A DNA stretch of 7,908 bases from Chloroflexota bacterium (GCA_963169155.1 CAUJGI010000705.1:1-7908); one strand, 5' to 3'; shown: positions 1 to 5,836, numbered from the stretch's first letter. Notes: generated by a model not told the origin, from the letters alone. A program made the numbers and translations.

Positions 1-753
1 ACGAAGCCAGTCGTATCCTTTTTCTTCCAGTTTCAGGGCCAGGTCAGGACCACCGCTTTCAACGATACGGCCGTCCATCATAATGTGCACATAGTCGGGC
101 TTGATGTAGTTCAAGATGCGCTGGTAATGGGTAATGACCAGGGCGCCCATATTGAACTCTTCTCGCAGCCGATTCGCCCCTTCAGACACCACACGCAGAG
201 CGTCGATGTCCAAACCAGAGTCTGTCTCATCCATAATGGTAATTTTTGGCTCGACGGTGGCCATTTGCAGAATCTCGACGCGCTTCTTTTCACCGCCAGA
301 GAAACCTTCATTCAGGTAGCGACCAGCAAACTTGTGGTCAATGCCCAGCATATCCATCTTTTCTTTGAGCAAGCGGCGGAACTGGGGAATTGAAATGCCT
401 TTATCATCGGGGTCTTCGGCCTGGCGGCGGGAATTGATGGTCTGGCGCAGGAATTTGGCCAGCGTGACGCCCGGCACCGAAGCAGGGTACTGGAACGCCA
501 AAAAGAGGCCAGCGCGGGAGCGTTCATCCGCTTCCATCTCAAACAAATCTTCGCCACCAAAAATGACCTGTCCGGCGGTGGCTTTATAGGCTGGATGACC
601 AGCCAGCGTGTAGGCTAACGTGCTTTTACCGGAGCCATTTGGCCCCATCAAGGCATGAACTTCACCCTGCTTTACCAGTAAGTCAATACCTTTTAAAATA
701 GGTTGATCACCTATGCTCACGTGCAAATTTTTGATTTCCAAGGCGGTTGTCAT
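1..753 (-). CDS. sufC: SufC, Fe-S cluster assembly ATPase (3' end cut by window edge)
   Basis: Cytosolic ABC-type ATPase of the SUF iron-sulfur assembly machinery; in the family it works with SufB and SufD as the SufBCD scaffold. 251 codons are visible with no stop, close to the usual ~250-260, so only a few C-terminal residues should be missing. Seen in the translation: Walker A GPNGSGKS (residues 37-44), Q-loop Gln at 88 (AFQYP), ABC signature FSGGEKKR (151-158), Walker B with D-loop IMDETDSGLD (173-182), and H-loop His209 (ITHYQ). The signature continues VEILQ where many SufC proteins have an Asn in place of Val. The ATG at 753 starts MTTALEIKNLHV and has a purine-rich AGGAGACAGAAGA stretch upstream, though the AGGAG core is somewhat distant. 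It is divergent from the SufR-like gene; sufB and sufD would be expected beyond position 1. Identification is firm. Confidence 0.95.
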   Translation of the reverse strand, partial: MTTALEIKNLHVSIGDQPILKGIDLLVKQGEVHALMGPNGSGKSTLAYTLAGHPAYKATAGQVIFGGEDLFEMEADERSRAGLFLAFQYPASVPGVTLAKFLRQTINSRRQAEDPDDKGISIPQFRRLLKEKMDMLGIDHKFAGRYLNEGFSGGEKKRVEILQMATVEPKITIMDETDSGLDIDALRVVSEGANRLREEFNMGALVITHYQRILNYIKPDYVHIMMDGRIVESGGPDLALKLEEKGYDWLR

Positions 754-818
754 GGTTGTCTTCTGTCTCCTGTCAAGTAATTCTGTGCAATCTATGTTTT
801 GCCCATGTTCAGGCGTGG

Positions 819-847
819 ATTATAGCATAGCCCAGGGGCAGCGTCAA
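819..847 (-). promoter_or_regulatory. Promoter of sufC (sigma70-type, extended -10)
   Basis: On the minus strand, TTGACG (847-842) is followed after exactly 17 nt by TATAAT (824-819). A TGC directly before the -10 hexamer makes it an extended -10. The start point would fall near 812, giving a leader of about 58 nt before the sufC ATG at 753. The hexamer match is near-consensus, so this should be a strong promoter when not repressed. The palindrome at 847-863 touches the -35 box, which fits repression by the neighbouring regulator. Predicted from sequence only. Confidence 0.8.
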
Positions 848-863
848 TATTTATGATAAATAT
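847..863. promoter_or_regulatory. Candidate SufR operator: perfect 17-bp palindrome
   Basis: ATATTTA-TGA-TAAATAT has two perfect 7-bp arms around a 3-nt centre. It abuts the sufC -35 box and lies between the two divergent -35 boxes (842-847 and 881-886), where a dimeric regulator could affect both promoters. SufR proteins are known to bind inverted repeats in suf promoters. Assigning this site to the adjacent regulator is inference, and AT-rich DNA yields palindromes by chance more easily than GC-rich DNA. It does not match the CAAC-N6-GTTG operator I recall for cyanobacterial SufR. Confidence 0.5.
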
Positions 864-880
864 AATAAAAATAGCATTTA

Positions 881-909
881 TTGACAACTTACTCTGGTAT
901 TGCTATACT
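881..909 (+). promoter_or_regulatory. Promoter of the sufR-like operon (sigma70-type, extended -10)
   Basis: TTGACA (881-886) is a perfect -35 box. It is followed after 17 nt by TATACT (904-909), with TGC just upstream giving an extended -10. Transcription would begin near 916, leaving a leader of about 133 nt before the GTG at 1049. That leader contains a small hairpin CAGCT-GAGAA-AGCTG (956-970) and a short inverted repeat ACTAA/TTAGT (1007-1011/1018-1022). Their role is unknown. The -35 box faces the sufC -35 box 34 bp away, forming a compact divergent promoter pair. Confidence 0.85.
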
Positions 910-918
910 TTTTGTCAA
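881..918. promoter_or_regulatory. Inverted repeat bracketing the sufR promoter
   Basis: TTGACAA (881-887) and its exact reverse complement TTGTCAA (912-918) flank the sufR core promoter, one over the -35 box and one at the predicted start point, 24 nt apart. The left arm is partly just the -35 consensus, so part of the symmetry may be coincidental. If real, it would be a pair of half-sites for autoregulation. Confidence 0.3.
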
Positions 919-933
919 ATTCTTGAAGAAATT
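917..933. promoter_or_regulatory. Second candidate operator: imperfect 17-bp palindrome
   Basis: The segment has arms TTCTT/AAGAA around a single central G (925); pairing continues outward after one mismatch (919/931) with two more pairs. It has the same 17-bp length as the palindrome at 847-863 and shares 10 of 17 positions with it, including the TGA at the centre. It overlaps the predicted sufR start point, a typical place for autorepression. Weaker than the first site. Confidence 0.3.
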
Positions 934-1048
934 CCAGCCTGAAAAGTATGAAAACCAGCTGAGAAAGCTGTCTAGATTTTGCAAATGTGCTTTGTAGAAA
1001 ATGTGAACTAATGTGGGTTAGTCTAGTTACAAGGCAAAGGATTCTATC

Positions 1049-1711
1049 GTGAAATCAGTTACAAGCAAAGACAAACAGAGCACGCGAGATCTCATTCTTC
1101 ATGCCCTGAAGGCGTCGGCGCAAAGCAAAATTGAGTCTTTGGCGGAAGCGGCCGATGTGTCACCGGTGACGGTGCGCCATCATCTGAATTCCCTCCAGGC
1201 TGAGGGACTGATTGAAGTGGAAAGCGTACGGCGTAAAGTGGGACGGCCGTTTTACGTTTATACCCTCAGTGAAAAAGGCAATGAGCTGTTTCCCCAAAAG
1301 TATTTCAGCCTCACCAACCGGCTGCTGGAAGAGCTAAAAGACCGCCTCCCCCCGGAAACGGTGAATGAGATTTTCATCAGTCTGGTGCAGCGCATCATGG
1401 AAGAACGTGCCGGGGAATTTGAAGTGCTTCCTTTCGAAGAGCGGCTCAATTATGTGATAAACTTGTTGGGCAGCGAAGGGTTTTTGGCCCGCTGGGAAAA
1501 AAGAGACGACGGCCGTTACCAGATCATCGAGTACAGCTGTCCGTACATTTCCATGGGCCACCAGCACAGCGAAGTGTGCACCCTGGACAAACAGCTGATG
1601 ATCACGGTGTTGGGAACGGCCGTTGAACAGCACAGCTGCATGCTCCACGGTGATGCGTGCTGCCAGTTTACGTTGCCGTTACGGCCGTCTGACATACAAA
1701 TAAATTCGTAA
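1049..1711 (+). CDS. sufR: SufR-like Fe-S-sensing winged-helix regulator
   Basis: Predicted cytosolic DNA-binding regulator of the suf genes, 220 residues. Residues about 12-75 form a winged helix: helices around LAEAADVSPVTVRHHLNSL (31-49), then a wing rich in basic residues with a GRP motif (65-67) and the YTLSEKG segment typical of this ArsR/DeoR-like family. The C-terminal half carries Cys164, Cys177, Cys197, Cys204 and Cys205. C164-X12-C177-X27-C205 has the spacing I recall for cluster ligands of actinobacterial SufR (from memory). The GTG start is preferred because AAAGGA (1036-1041) sits 7 nt upstream and an in-frame TAG occurs at 1019-1021. The position divergent from sufC and immediately before a DUF59 gene supports the suf role. 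Transcribed from the promoter at 881-909 and probably autoregulated. Four ACGGCCGT octamers lie inside this gene, a high density. Confidence 0.85.
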   Translation: MKSVTSKDKQSTRDLILHALKASAQSKIESLAEAADVSPVTVRHHLNSLQAEGLIEVESVRRKVGRPFYVYTLSEKGNELFPQKYFSLTNRLLEELKDRLPPETVNEIFISLVQRIMEERAGEFEVLPFEERLNYVINLLGSEGFLARWEKRDDGRYQIIEYSCPYISMGHQHSEVCTLDKQLMITVLGTAVEQHSCMLHGDACCQFTLPLRPSDIQINS

Positions 1712-1728
1712 AGTGAAGGATTAACCAA

Positions 1729-2034
1729 ATGATTGCCAATAAAGAAGAAGAATTGATTGAATCGATGCGCAGCGTCATCGACCCGGAAATTGGGCTCAAC
1801 GTCGTCGAACTTGGCCTGGTGCGCAATCTTGATATTGATGAACCAACAGACTCCGCCAAAATCACCATGATCCTCACCACCCCCTTCTGCCCCTACGGCC
1901 CGCAAATCATTGAGCAGGTGCGCATGGTCGGCAGCCAGGTGATGCAGGGCGGGGTCACGGTAGAGATTGGCACCGAACTGTGGGACCCCTCGATGATGGA
2001 AGAGGGAGCCGGTGGCGATTGGGGCTTGTTCTAA
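1729..2034 (+). CDS. MIP18/DUF59 family Fe-S assembly factor (SufT-like)
   Basis: Small cytosolic protein of 101 residues, the normal size for a stand-alone DUF59 domain. Hallmarks: the DPE motif (18-20) with following hydrophobic VVELGLV (25-31), and TTPFCP (50-55), whose Cys54 is the conserved reactive cysteine of the family. The C-terminal WDPSMM (85-90) also fits. Relatives (SufT, PaaD, eukaryotic MIP18/CIAO2) help mature or deliver Fe-S clusters; which targets this one serves cannot be read from sequence. It starts 17 nt after the sufR-like stop with AAGGA (1716-1720) at 8 nt spacing, so it is co-transcribed with the regulator. This places a cluster-assembly factor under the same Fe-S-responsive control as sufC. 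After the stop no clear intrinsic terminator is seen. Confidence 0.85.
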   Translation: MIANKEEELIESMRSVIDPEIGLNVVELGLVRNLDIDEPTDSAKITMILTTPFCPYGPQIIEQVRMVGSQVMQGGVTVEIGTELWDPSMMEEGAGGDWGLF

Positions 2035-2075
2035 CGTCGCGCAAAGCCGCAGAGAAAAAGACCGCAGCGTTTTCA
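2035..2075. repeat. Degenerate GCAAAGCCGCAGAG-type repeat remnant
   Basis: Just after the sufT-like stop lies GCGCAAAGCCGCAGAG, then a poly-A run, then GACCGCAGCG. It resembles the purine-rich GCAAAG/CGCAGAG short tandem tracts found between genes in many environmental bacterial genomes. Only a fragment is present, with no clean period, so this is a resemblance rather than a firm call. Confidence 0.3.
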
Positions 2076-2133
2076 GTAGCATGATAGCCCTGATCTGGAC
2101 AAGCCAAAATTAGGACCAACAACGGTTTTTATC

Positions 2134-2188
2134 AACAGATTACGCAGATTTAGTAGATTTTTTATCTGTTCAATCTGCGTACTCTTTA
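2134..2188. repeat. Interlocked inverted repeat of CAGATTACGCAGATT type
   Basis: TACGCAGATT (2141-2150) is exactly complementary to AATCTGCGTA (2172-2181), and AACAGAT (2134-2140) to ATCTGTT (2164-2170). The order is a-b-a'-b', so both stems together would need a pseudoknot; otherwise they are alternatives. The left part also reads as a short decaying direct repeat of about 9 nt (CAGATTACG, CAGATTTAG, TAGATTTTT). Similar AATCTGCGTAATCTGT sequences occur as dispersed intergenic repeats in many bacteria (from memory), so this is probably a degenerate copy of such an element. Confidence 0.5.
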
Positions 2189-2200
2189 ATTTTTTACACC

Positions 2201-2273
2201 CCAATTAAGTAAACCGCACAAAGTTTTTGGAAGAAAAAAGCGCCATTTTTGTGCGGTTTACTCAAGTAATTGG
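2201..2273. repeat. Long inverted repeat 1 (15-bp perfect stem plus 7-bp outer stem)
   Basis: AGTAAACCGCACAAA (2208-2222) pairs perfectly with 2248-2262, leaving a 25-nt A/T-rich loop. Outside it, CCAATTA (2201-2207) pairs with TAATTGG (2267-2273), separated on one side by a 4-nt bulge (CAAG, 2263-2266). The stem is GC-rich in its core, but neither strand has a clean U-run directly after it, so it is not a textbook intrinsic terminator. It lies between convergent genes and could act as a bidirectional transcript end, or be a small non-autonomous mobile element. Confidence 0.7.
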
Positions 2274-2317
2274 CAGATTACGCGCTACTTTATTTTGAAG
2301 AACTTTCTGCCAATTAC
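2266..2317. repeat. Long inverted repeat 2, sharing an arm with repeat 1
   Basis: GTAATTGGCAGA (2266-2277) is exactly complementary to TCTGCCAATTAC (2306-2317) with a 28-nt spacer. The TAATTGG part (2267-2273) is also the outer arm of inverted repeat 1, so the two structures compete. CCAATTA therefore appears at 2201 and 2310 in direct orientation, and once inverted between them. The right arm ends 8 nt before the end of the GT2 gene on the other strand. No clean U-run follows. Confidence 0.65.
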
Positions 2318-2325
2318 ATAACGGT

Positions 2326-3279
2326 CTAATCGGTGTTTGAAACGTTTTCAATTGGTAGATACAGCTTCCCCTGTGGGAGCTTTTTTTTTGCCCGGCACCG
2401 CGAGGCAAGCCGTTCATACAAAAACCCCGCCGCGTTGGCCGCCTGGGTACCCATCAACATAGCGGTCAGCCCCAAAGCGCGCCGTCCCTTGCCCATGAGC
2501 AGCGGGTACCCCACCAACCTCAAGTAAAAGCCTGGCGATTCCAGCCGAACTGCTTCATGCGAGCGCAGGCTGCGAATCCGGTGAAAGAGCCAGGCACCCC
2601 GACCATAGTTAAAATGCTGCCGCCAAAAGGAAAACGGCCGTAAATGATGCTCATGCTCCACCACCGCCTGGGGCAGGTACACCATGCCGAGGCCATACTG
2701 CTGCCACCGGTCGCAAAATTCCCGATCCTCACCGGCCGCCAGAGGCAATGTTTCATCAAAGCCGCCCACGCGCCAGTATTGGCTGGCCGCCAGGGCAAAA
2801 TTGTTGGAGGTAAAAAAACGCGCCCGCGACTCCATGCGATTGTAGTGTACGTACAAAAAGTCGATGAGCAGCTGGCTGGTGAGGGAAAAGTTGTTGTGAG
2901 GCAGGCCATTTTTGGTATAGCCCCCCACCATTTTCTCGGGATGGTCATCCAAAAAGAGGGCCAGCTGGCGCAGCCAGGCCGGGTGCGGCACACAATCGTC
3001 ATCGGTGAAGGCCAGGAAACGGCCGTTGGCCAGCCTGGCCCCCACGTTGCGCGCGGCGGCCGGACCTTTGTTGGCTTGCGTCACAAACTGGATCGCCATC
3101 TTCGCCCGGAACTCGGCAATGATAGGCCACAACGACATCGCACTGCCATCATCCACCACCACCACCTCAAAACGGTCGTTAGGATATTTAGACACAGACA
3201 GCGCCTGCAGGCAGCGCCACAGCTGCAACGGGCGATTGTACGTCGGCACGATGATGGAGAAGGTTGGCAGGTTGGTCAT
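2326..3279 (-). CDS. GT2 family glycosyltransferase (second of pair)
   Basis: Inverting GT-A-fold glycosyltransferase of 317 residues, predicted to transfer a sugar from a nucleotide-sugar donor to a glycan acceptor at the inner membrane face. Seen: N-terminal strand with PTYNRP (12-17), VVDDGS (41-46) for nucleotide binding, GPAAARN (72-78), the metal-binding DDD in FTDDDC (91-96), GGFDE (172-176), and GED (183-185), which supplies the likely catalytic acid. A hydrophobic and basic segment at about 250-300 probably contacts the membrane. The ATG at 3279 is chosen because it overlaps the upstream stop as ATGA and the domain begins at once. An in-frame extension upstream to 3378 would add 33 low-complexity residues inside the previous gene. 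It has the same plan as the upstream GT2 (PLAAGED, YGRG), so the two arose by duplication and probably add successive sugars. Donor and acceptor cannot be told. Confidence 0.9.
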   Translation of the reverse strand: MTNLPTFSIIVPTYNRPLQLWRCLQALSVSKYPNDRFEVVVVDDGSAMSLWPIIAEFRAKMAIQFVTQANKGPAAARNVGARLANGRFLAFTDDDCVPHPAWLRQLALFLDDHPEKMVGGYTKNGLPHNNFSLTSQLLIDFLYVHYNRMESRARFFTSNNFALAASQYWRVGGFDETLPLAAGEDREFCDRWQQYGLGMVYLPQAVVEHEHHLRPFSFWRQHFNYGRGAWLFHRIRSLRSHEAVRLESPGFYLRLVGYPLLMGKGRRALGLTAMLMGTQAANAAGFLYERLASRCRAKKKLPQGKLYLPIENVSNTD

Positions 3280-4172
3280 GAGCTTCCCAGAACCGCCAAA
3301 CGGCTCAGCTGGCGCTGGTAAAACTGCCCCAGGCGGTACGCCGCCTGCGCCACAGCAATCAGCGCCGCAAATGACCACGGCTCCGGCTGCTGCCTTAACG
3401 ATGCTCCCAACGCCAGATAAAAGTTCCGGGCGGAACCAGGTTGAACGCTAAACCCTTTTTTGGCCTGTTCGGCCACCGCTTGCAAGAAAAAGTGGCCGCC
3501 ACGGCCGTAGCGAAACTGCTGCCGCACGTGCCCCCACCCGCTCAAATTGTGATGGTGCCACACCTGGGCCGCTGGCCAATGCCGCTGCCGGTAGCCGTGC
3601 GCCGCCAGCCGGTAACCCAGCTCCATATCTTCCCCGGCGGCCAGGGGGAACAATTCGTTGAAGCCACCAACGGCCGTAAATGCCGCCCGCCGATAGGCCA
3701 CATTGTTGGAAACCAGCATCAGGTTGTTGTTGGCCGCATCCCGCAGGTAGCCGTACATAAACTCGATCAGAAAGTGCGAGGCGCGCATCGCCACATTTTC
3801 CGGCTGGGGATTGACCCAGCTGCCGCCCAGCCCATCAGCGCCAGTTTGGGCAAAACCTTGGGCAAACTGCTCCAGCCAATCCGGCGTCACGCAGCAGTCA
3901 TCGTCAGTGAACGCCAGGGTGTCGAAGGTGGCGGCGGCCGCGCCCCGGTTGCGGGCAGCCGCCGGACCAGCATGGGGGATGTCGATTAGTTTGAGGGGCA
4001 GTGTTTGGTGGAGATGGGCGGGAACGGCCGTAAACGACGCATCCCCCCCATCATTCACCACAATCAGTTCCCACGCCCCGGCCGGGTGCGCCAGCCGGGC
4101 AAAACTGGCCAGACAGGCGGCCAGCGCCTCTGGTCGGTTGCGCGTGGGAATGACAACACTGAACTGCATCAT
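3276..4172 (-). CDS. GT2 family glycosyltransferase (first of pair)
   Basis: 298-residue GT-A-fold glycosyltransferase. Motifs: PTRNRP (9-14), VVNDGG (38-43) where the usual first Asp of the DDG motif is Asn, GPAAARN (69-75), metal-binding DDD (90-92), GGFNE (169-173), GED (180-182), and FRYGRGGHFF (220-229). A C-terminal helical segment from about 250 may associate with the membrane. Start: the ATG at 4172 shares one base with the preceding stop (TGATG), the common arrangement for coupled genes. A GTG at 4175 and an ATG at 4169 are possible alternatives that change the product by one residue. It overlaps the next GT2 gene by 4 bp (ATGA). It is part of the sulfated-glycan operon; its sugar specificity is unknown. 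Confidence 0.9.
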   Translation of the reverse strand: MMQFSVVIPTRNRPEALAACLASFARLAHPAGAWELIVVNDGGDASFTAVPAHLHQTLPLKLIDIPHAGPAAARNRGAAAATFDTLAFTDDDCCVTPDWLEQFAQGFAQTGADGLGGSWVNPQPENVAMRASHFLIEFMYGYLRDAANNNLMLVSNNVAYRRAAFTAVGGFNELFPLAAGEDMELGYRLAAHGYRQRHWPAAQVWHHHNLSGWGHVRQQFRYGRGGHFFLQAVAEQAKKGFSVQPGSARNFYLALGASLRQQPEPWSFAALIAVAQAAYRLGQFYQRQLSRLAVLGSS

Positions 4173-4960
4173 CACCGATACCCCAATCGTTCCATCGTTG
4201 GCCCGGCAATGCGCAGCACCGTTTCCAGCTCCGCATCACTCAGCCCTTTGTGGTACTTACCGATGCTGCCCGGATCAATCATGTCGGTGGGAAAACCGGC
4301 CGGGTCCAGGCCAATGGCCTCGCTGACGCGTTTGAGCTCTTTCTCCGGTTCGTGCATCAACGCCTCGTACTGCAAAATAGTGAGCTTATCGGCATATTTT
4401 TCCATAATTTCGATGCCGCGCACCCACTTGGTGGCAACCTTCTCCGCAGTATCCACGTTTTTCACCCAATCGGTATCTTTCCAGTTAGTGCGCGCCTGCA
4501 CCAGGAAAGAGCTGGTCACGTCGCGGCAGTCGCGGTAAATCACCAGCCGGGTCAGGTCCGTTTCCTGCACGTATTTGTCCATGCGGTACAGATAATGGGG
4601 CCATTTGTCGCCCACCACGCGAGCATGCGGATACATGGTGCGGTAGGTGGCTTCGAGGGAAACGGCCGTAACCACCTCCCCCTGCCGCTTTCTTCGATAA
4701 AGGTACAAATGGCGCAGTGCAAACAACAGATTATTCAGGCGCAGCAGCGGTGTGTAGCGTGCGTAAGCAATGTCAAACGCCCACCGCCCCTGAACGCGCT
4801 GCCAGCGGTTATAAATGCTCCGGTTGTAGTCGCCAGACGACTGCCCCAGAAAGCTAAAACAGCCAAACTCGTTGGTTACGGCCATGTCGGGATGCAAATC
4901 ACACAGCGTTTGCAGCAGCGTGGTGCCCGATCGCGGATGGCCGCCAATCATCAACATCAT
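4172..4960 (-). CDS. PAPS-dependent sulfotransferase (second of tandem pair)
   Basis: 262-residue cytosolic sulfotransferase that should transfer a sulfuryl group from PAPS to a hydroxyl or amine, here probably on a glycan. Seen: the 5'-phosphosulfate loop GGHPRSGTTLLQTL (6-19), GDKWPHYL (117-124), and the 3'-phosphate-binding motif YRDCRDVTSSF (142-152) with Arg143 and Ser150. Later come WKDTDWV (160-166) and SIGKYHKGL (232-240), conserved with its neighbour. The length suits bacterial sulfotransferases. The start at 4960 is backed by AGGAG six nt upstream. It aligns without gaps to the upstream paralogue at about 139 of 262 identical positions (hand count, about 53%). No PAPS synthesis genes (cysC, cysD, cysN) are in the window. 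The exact acceptor is unknown. Confidence 0.88.
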   Translation of the reverse strand: MMLMIGGHPRSGTTLLQTLCDLHPDMAVTNEFGCFSFLGQSSGDYNRSIYNRWQRVQGRWAFDIAYARYTPLLRLNNLLFALRHLYLYRRKRQGEVVTAVSLEATYRTMYPHARVVGDKWPHYLYRMDKYVQETDLTRLVIYRDCRDVTSSFLVQARTNWKDTDWVKNVDTAEKVATKWVRGIEIMEKYADKLTILQYEALMHEPEKELKRVSEAIGLDPAGFPTDMIDPGSIGKYHKGLSDAELETVLRIAGPTMERLGYR

Positions 4961-4979
4961 GCAAAACTCCTAATCAAAC

Positions 4980-5771
4980 TTAAAGTTCGTAGCCCAGGCG
5001 CAGCAGCGTCGGGCTGGCAATGGTTAGCACCGCGTCTATTTCGGCGGTCGTCAGCCCCTGGCGGTACTTGCCAATGCTGTCGGCGCGCAGCAGCTCTGTG
5101 GGAAATCCCTGCGGATCGATGTCCAGCCAGCTGCTCAGCCGGGCCAATTCCTGCTCCGGCTGCTGCATCAGGCGCTCGTACTGCAAAATCATCAATTTGT
5201 CGGCGTGGGATTCCATAATTTGGATATCCCGCACCCAGCTGGCCGCAATTTTTTCGGCCGTGTCAAACTGGTGCACCCAGTCGGCCCCTTTCCAGGTGGT
5301 GCGCACCTGGTGCAAAAACGAACTGGTCACATCGCGGCAGTCCCGGTAAATCACCAGCCGTTTCAGGTTTTGCTGGGCCGTCAGCGTTTTCATGTGCAGC
5401 AGGTAGTGGGGCAGCTTATCGCCAATCACTTTGGCCGAAGGGAAAAGTTGGCGGTAGGTGGCTTCGACAGCAACGGCCGTAACCTTACCCCAGGTTTGCC
5501 ACCGCAGCTGCCGCAGGTAATTCATGGCAAATCTTTTGTTCAGCCGGGCCAGTTCGTCCGACTGGTTGGTGTAGTAGGCATGGTCAAAGGCCCATTTACC
5601 CTGCACCCGCTGCAACCGCTTAAACATGTTCAGCGCGTGCCGGGTAAACGACTGCTCCAGATACATCAGGCTGCCAAACTCATTGGTCATCGACACCTCT
5701 GGGTGCCTGTCGCACAGCGTTTGCAAAATGGTGGTGCCAGACCGGGGCCTCCCGGCAATGATTAAAAGCAT
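4980..5771 (-). CDS. PAPS-dependent sulfotransferase (first of tandem pair)
   Basis: 263-residue paralogue of the next gene, with every catalytic motif at the same residue number: GRPRSGTTILQTL (7-19), GDKLPHYL (117-124), YRDCRDVTSSF (142-152), WKGADWV (160-166), SIGKYRQGL (232-240). The least conserved stretch, about 41-50 and 68-95, is where acceptor-binding surfaces often lie, so the two enzymes may sulfate different positions or sugars; that is inference. ATG at 5771 with AGGAAG just upstream. A 65-nt gap (5772-5836) separates it from the GT-C gene, the widest in the operon, and I see no convincing promoter in it. A 19-nt gap leads to the second sulfotransferase. Confidence 0.88.
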   Translation of the reverse strand: MLLIIAGRPRSGTTILQTLCDRHPEVSMTNEFGSLMYLEQSFTRHALNMFKRLQRVQGKWAFDHAYYTNQSDELARLNKRFAMNYLRQLRWQTWGKVTAVAVEATYRQLFPSAKVIGDKLPHYLLHMKTLTAQQNLKRLVIYRDCRDVTSSFLHQVRTTWKGADWVHQFDTAEKIAASWVRDIQIMESHADKLMILQYERLMQQPEQELARLSSWLDIDPQGFPTELLRADSIGKYRQGLTTAEIDAVLTIASPTLLRLGYEL

Positions 5772-5836
5772 GGCTTCCTGGTTCCCTTCAAACGTTCGCT
5801 CCAGTACAGCTGCGGCTCAGAGGCTGGCAACAACAT

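Noticed and set aside
754..1048. A small gene or structured riboswitch in the sufC-sufR gap
   Set aside because: I found only tiny frames and short weak hairpins (956-970, 1007-1022); the promoter and operator elements account for the conserved-looking parts.
1516..2082. A 188-codon minus-strand frame across the sufR/sufT-like genes
   Set aside because: It runs antisense to two convincing genes, and its first residues come from the intergenic repeat tract (reads like LRSFSLRLCATLE, a familiar spurious translation of such repeats).
2134..2165. Short direct repeats of CAGATT type as a CRISPR-like array
   Set aside because: The units are about 9 nt, decay quickly and have no spacers; there are no cas genes.
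2201..2317. Calling the inverted repeats intrinsic terminators
   Set aside because: The stems are long with 25-28 nt loops, and neither strand has a U-run directly after either stem. They may still end transcripts, but the standard signature is missing.
3280..3378. N-terminal extension of the second GT2 protein
   Set aside because: The extra 33 residues are Gly/Ala/Pro-rich, lie wholly inside the upstream gene and precede the normal first strand. The ATG at 3279 in an ATGA overlap is far better.
4250..5218. A 322-codon open frame on the plus strand opposite the sulfotransferases
   Set aside because: It is antisense to two genes with clear PAPS motifs, its translation is rich in His, Arg, Pro and Gln with no recognisable domain, and no good ribosome site precedes it. 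Other long plus-strand frames at 2644-3321, 3441-3989 and 6354-7085 are rejected likewise.
5772..5836. A possible internal promoter before the sulfotransferase pair
   Set aside because: The 65-nt gap contains no spaced -35/-10 pair I would accept; the gene is more simply read from the upstream operon.
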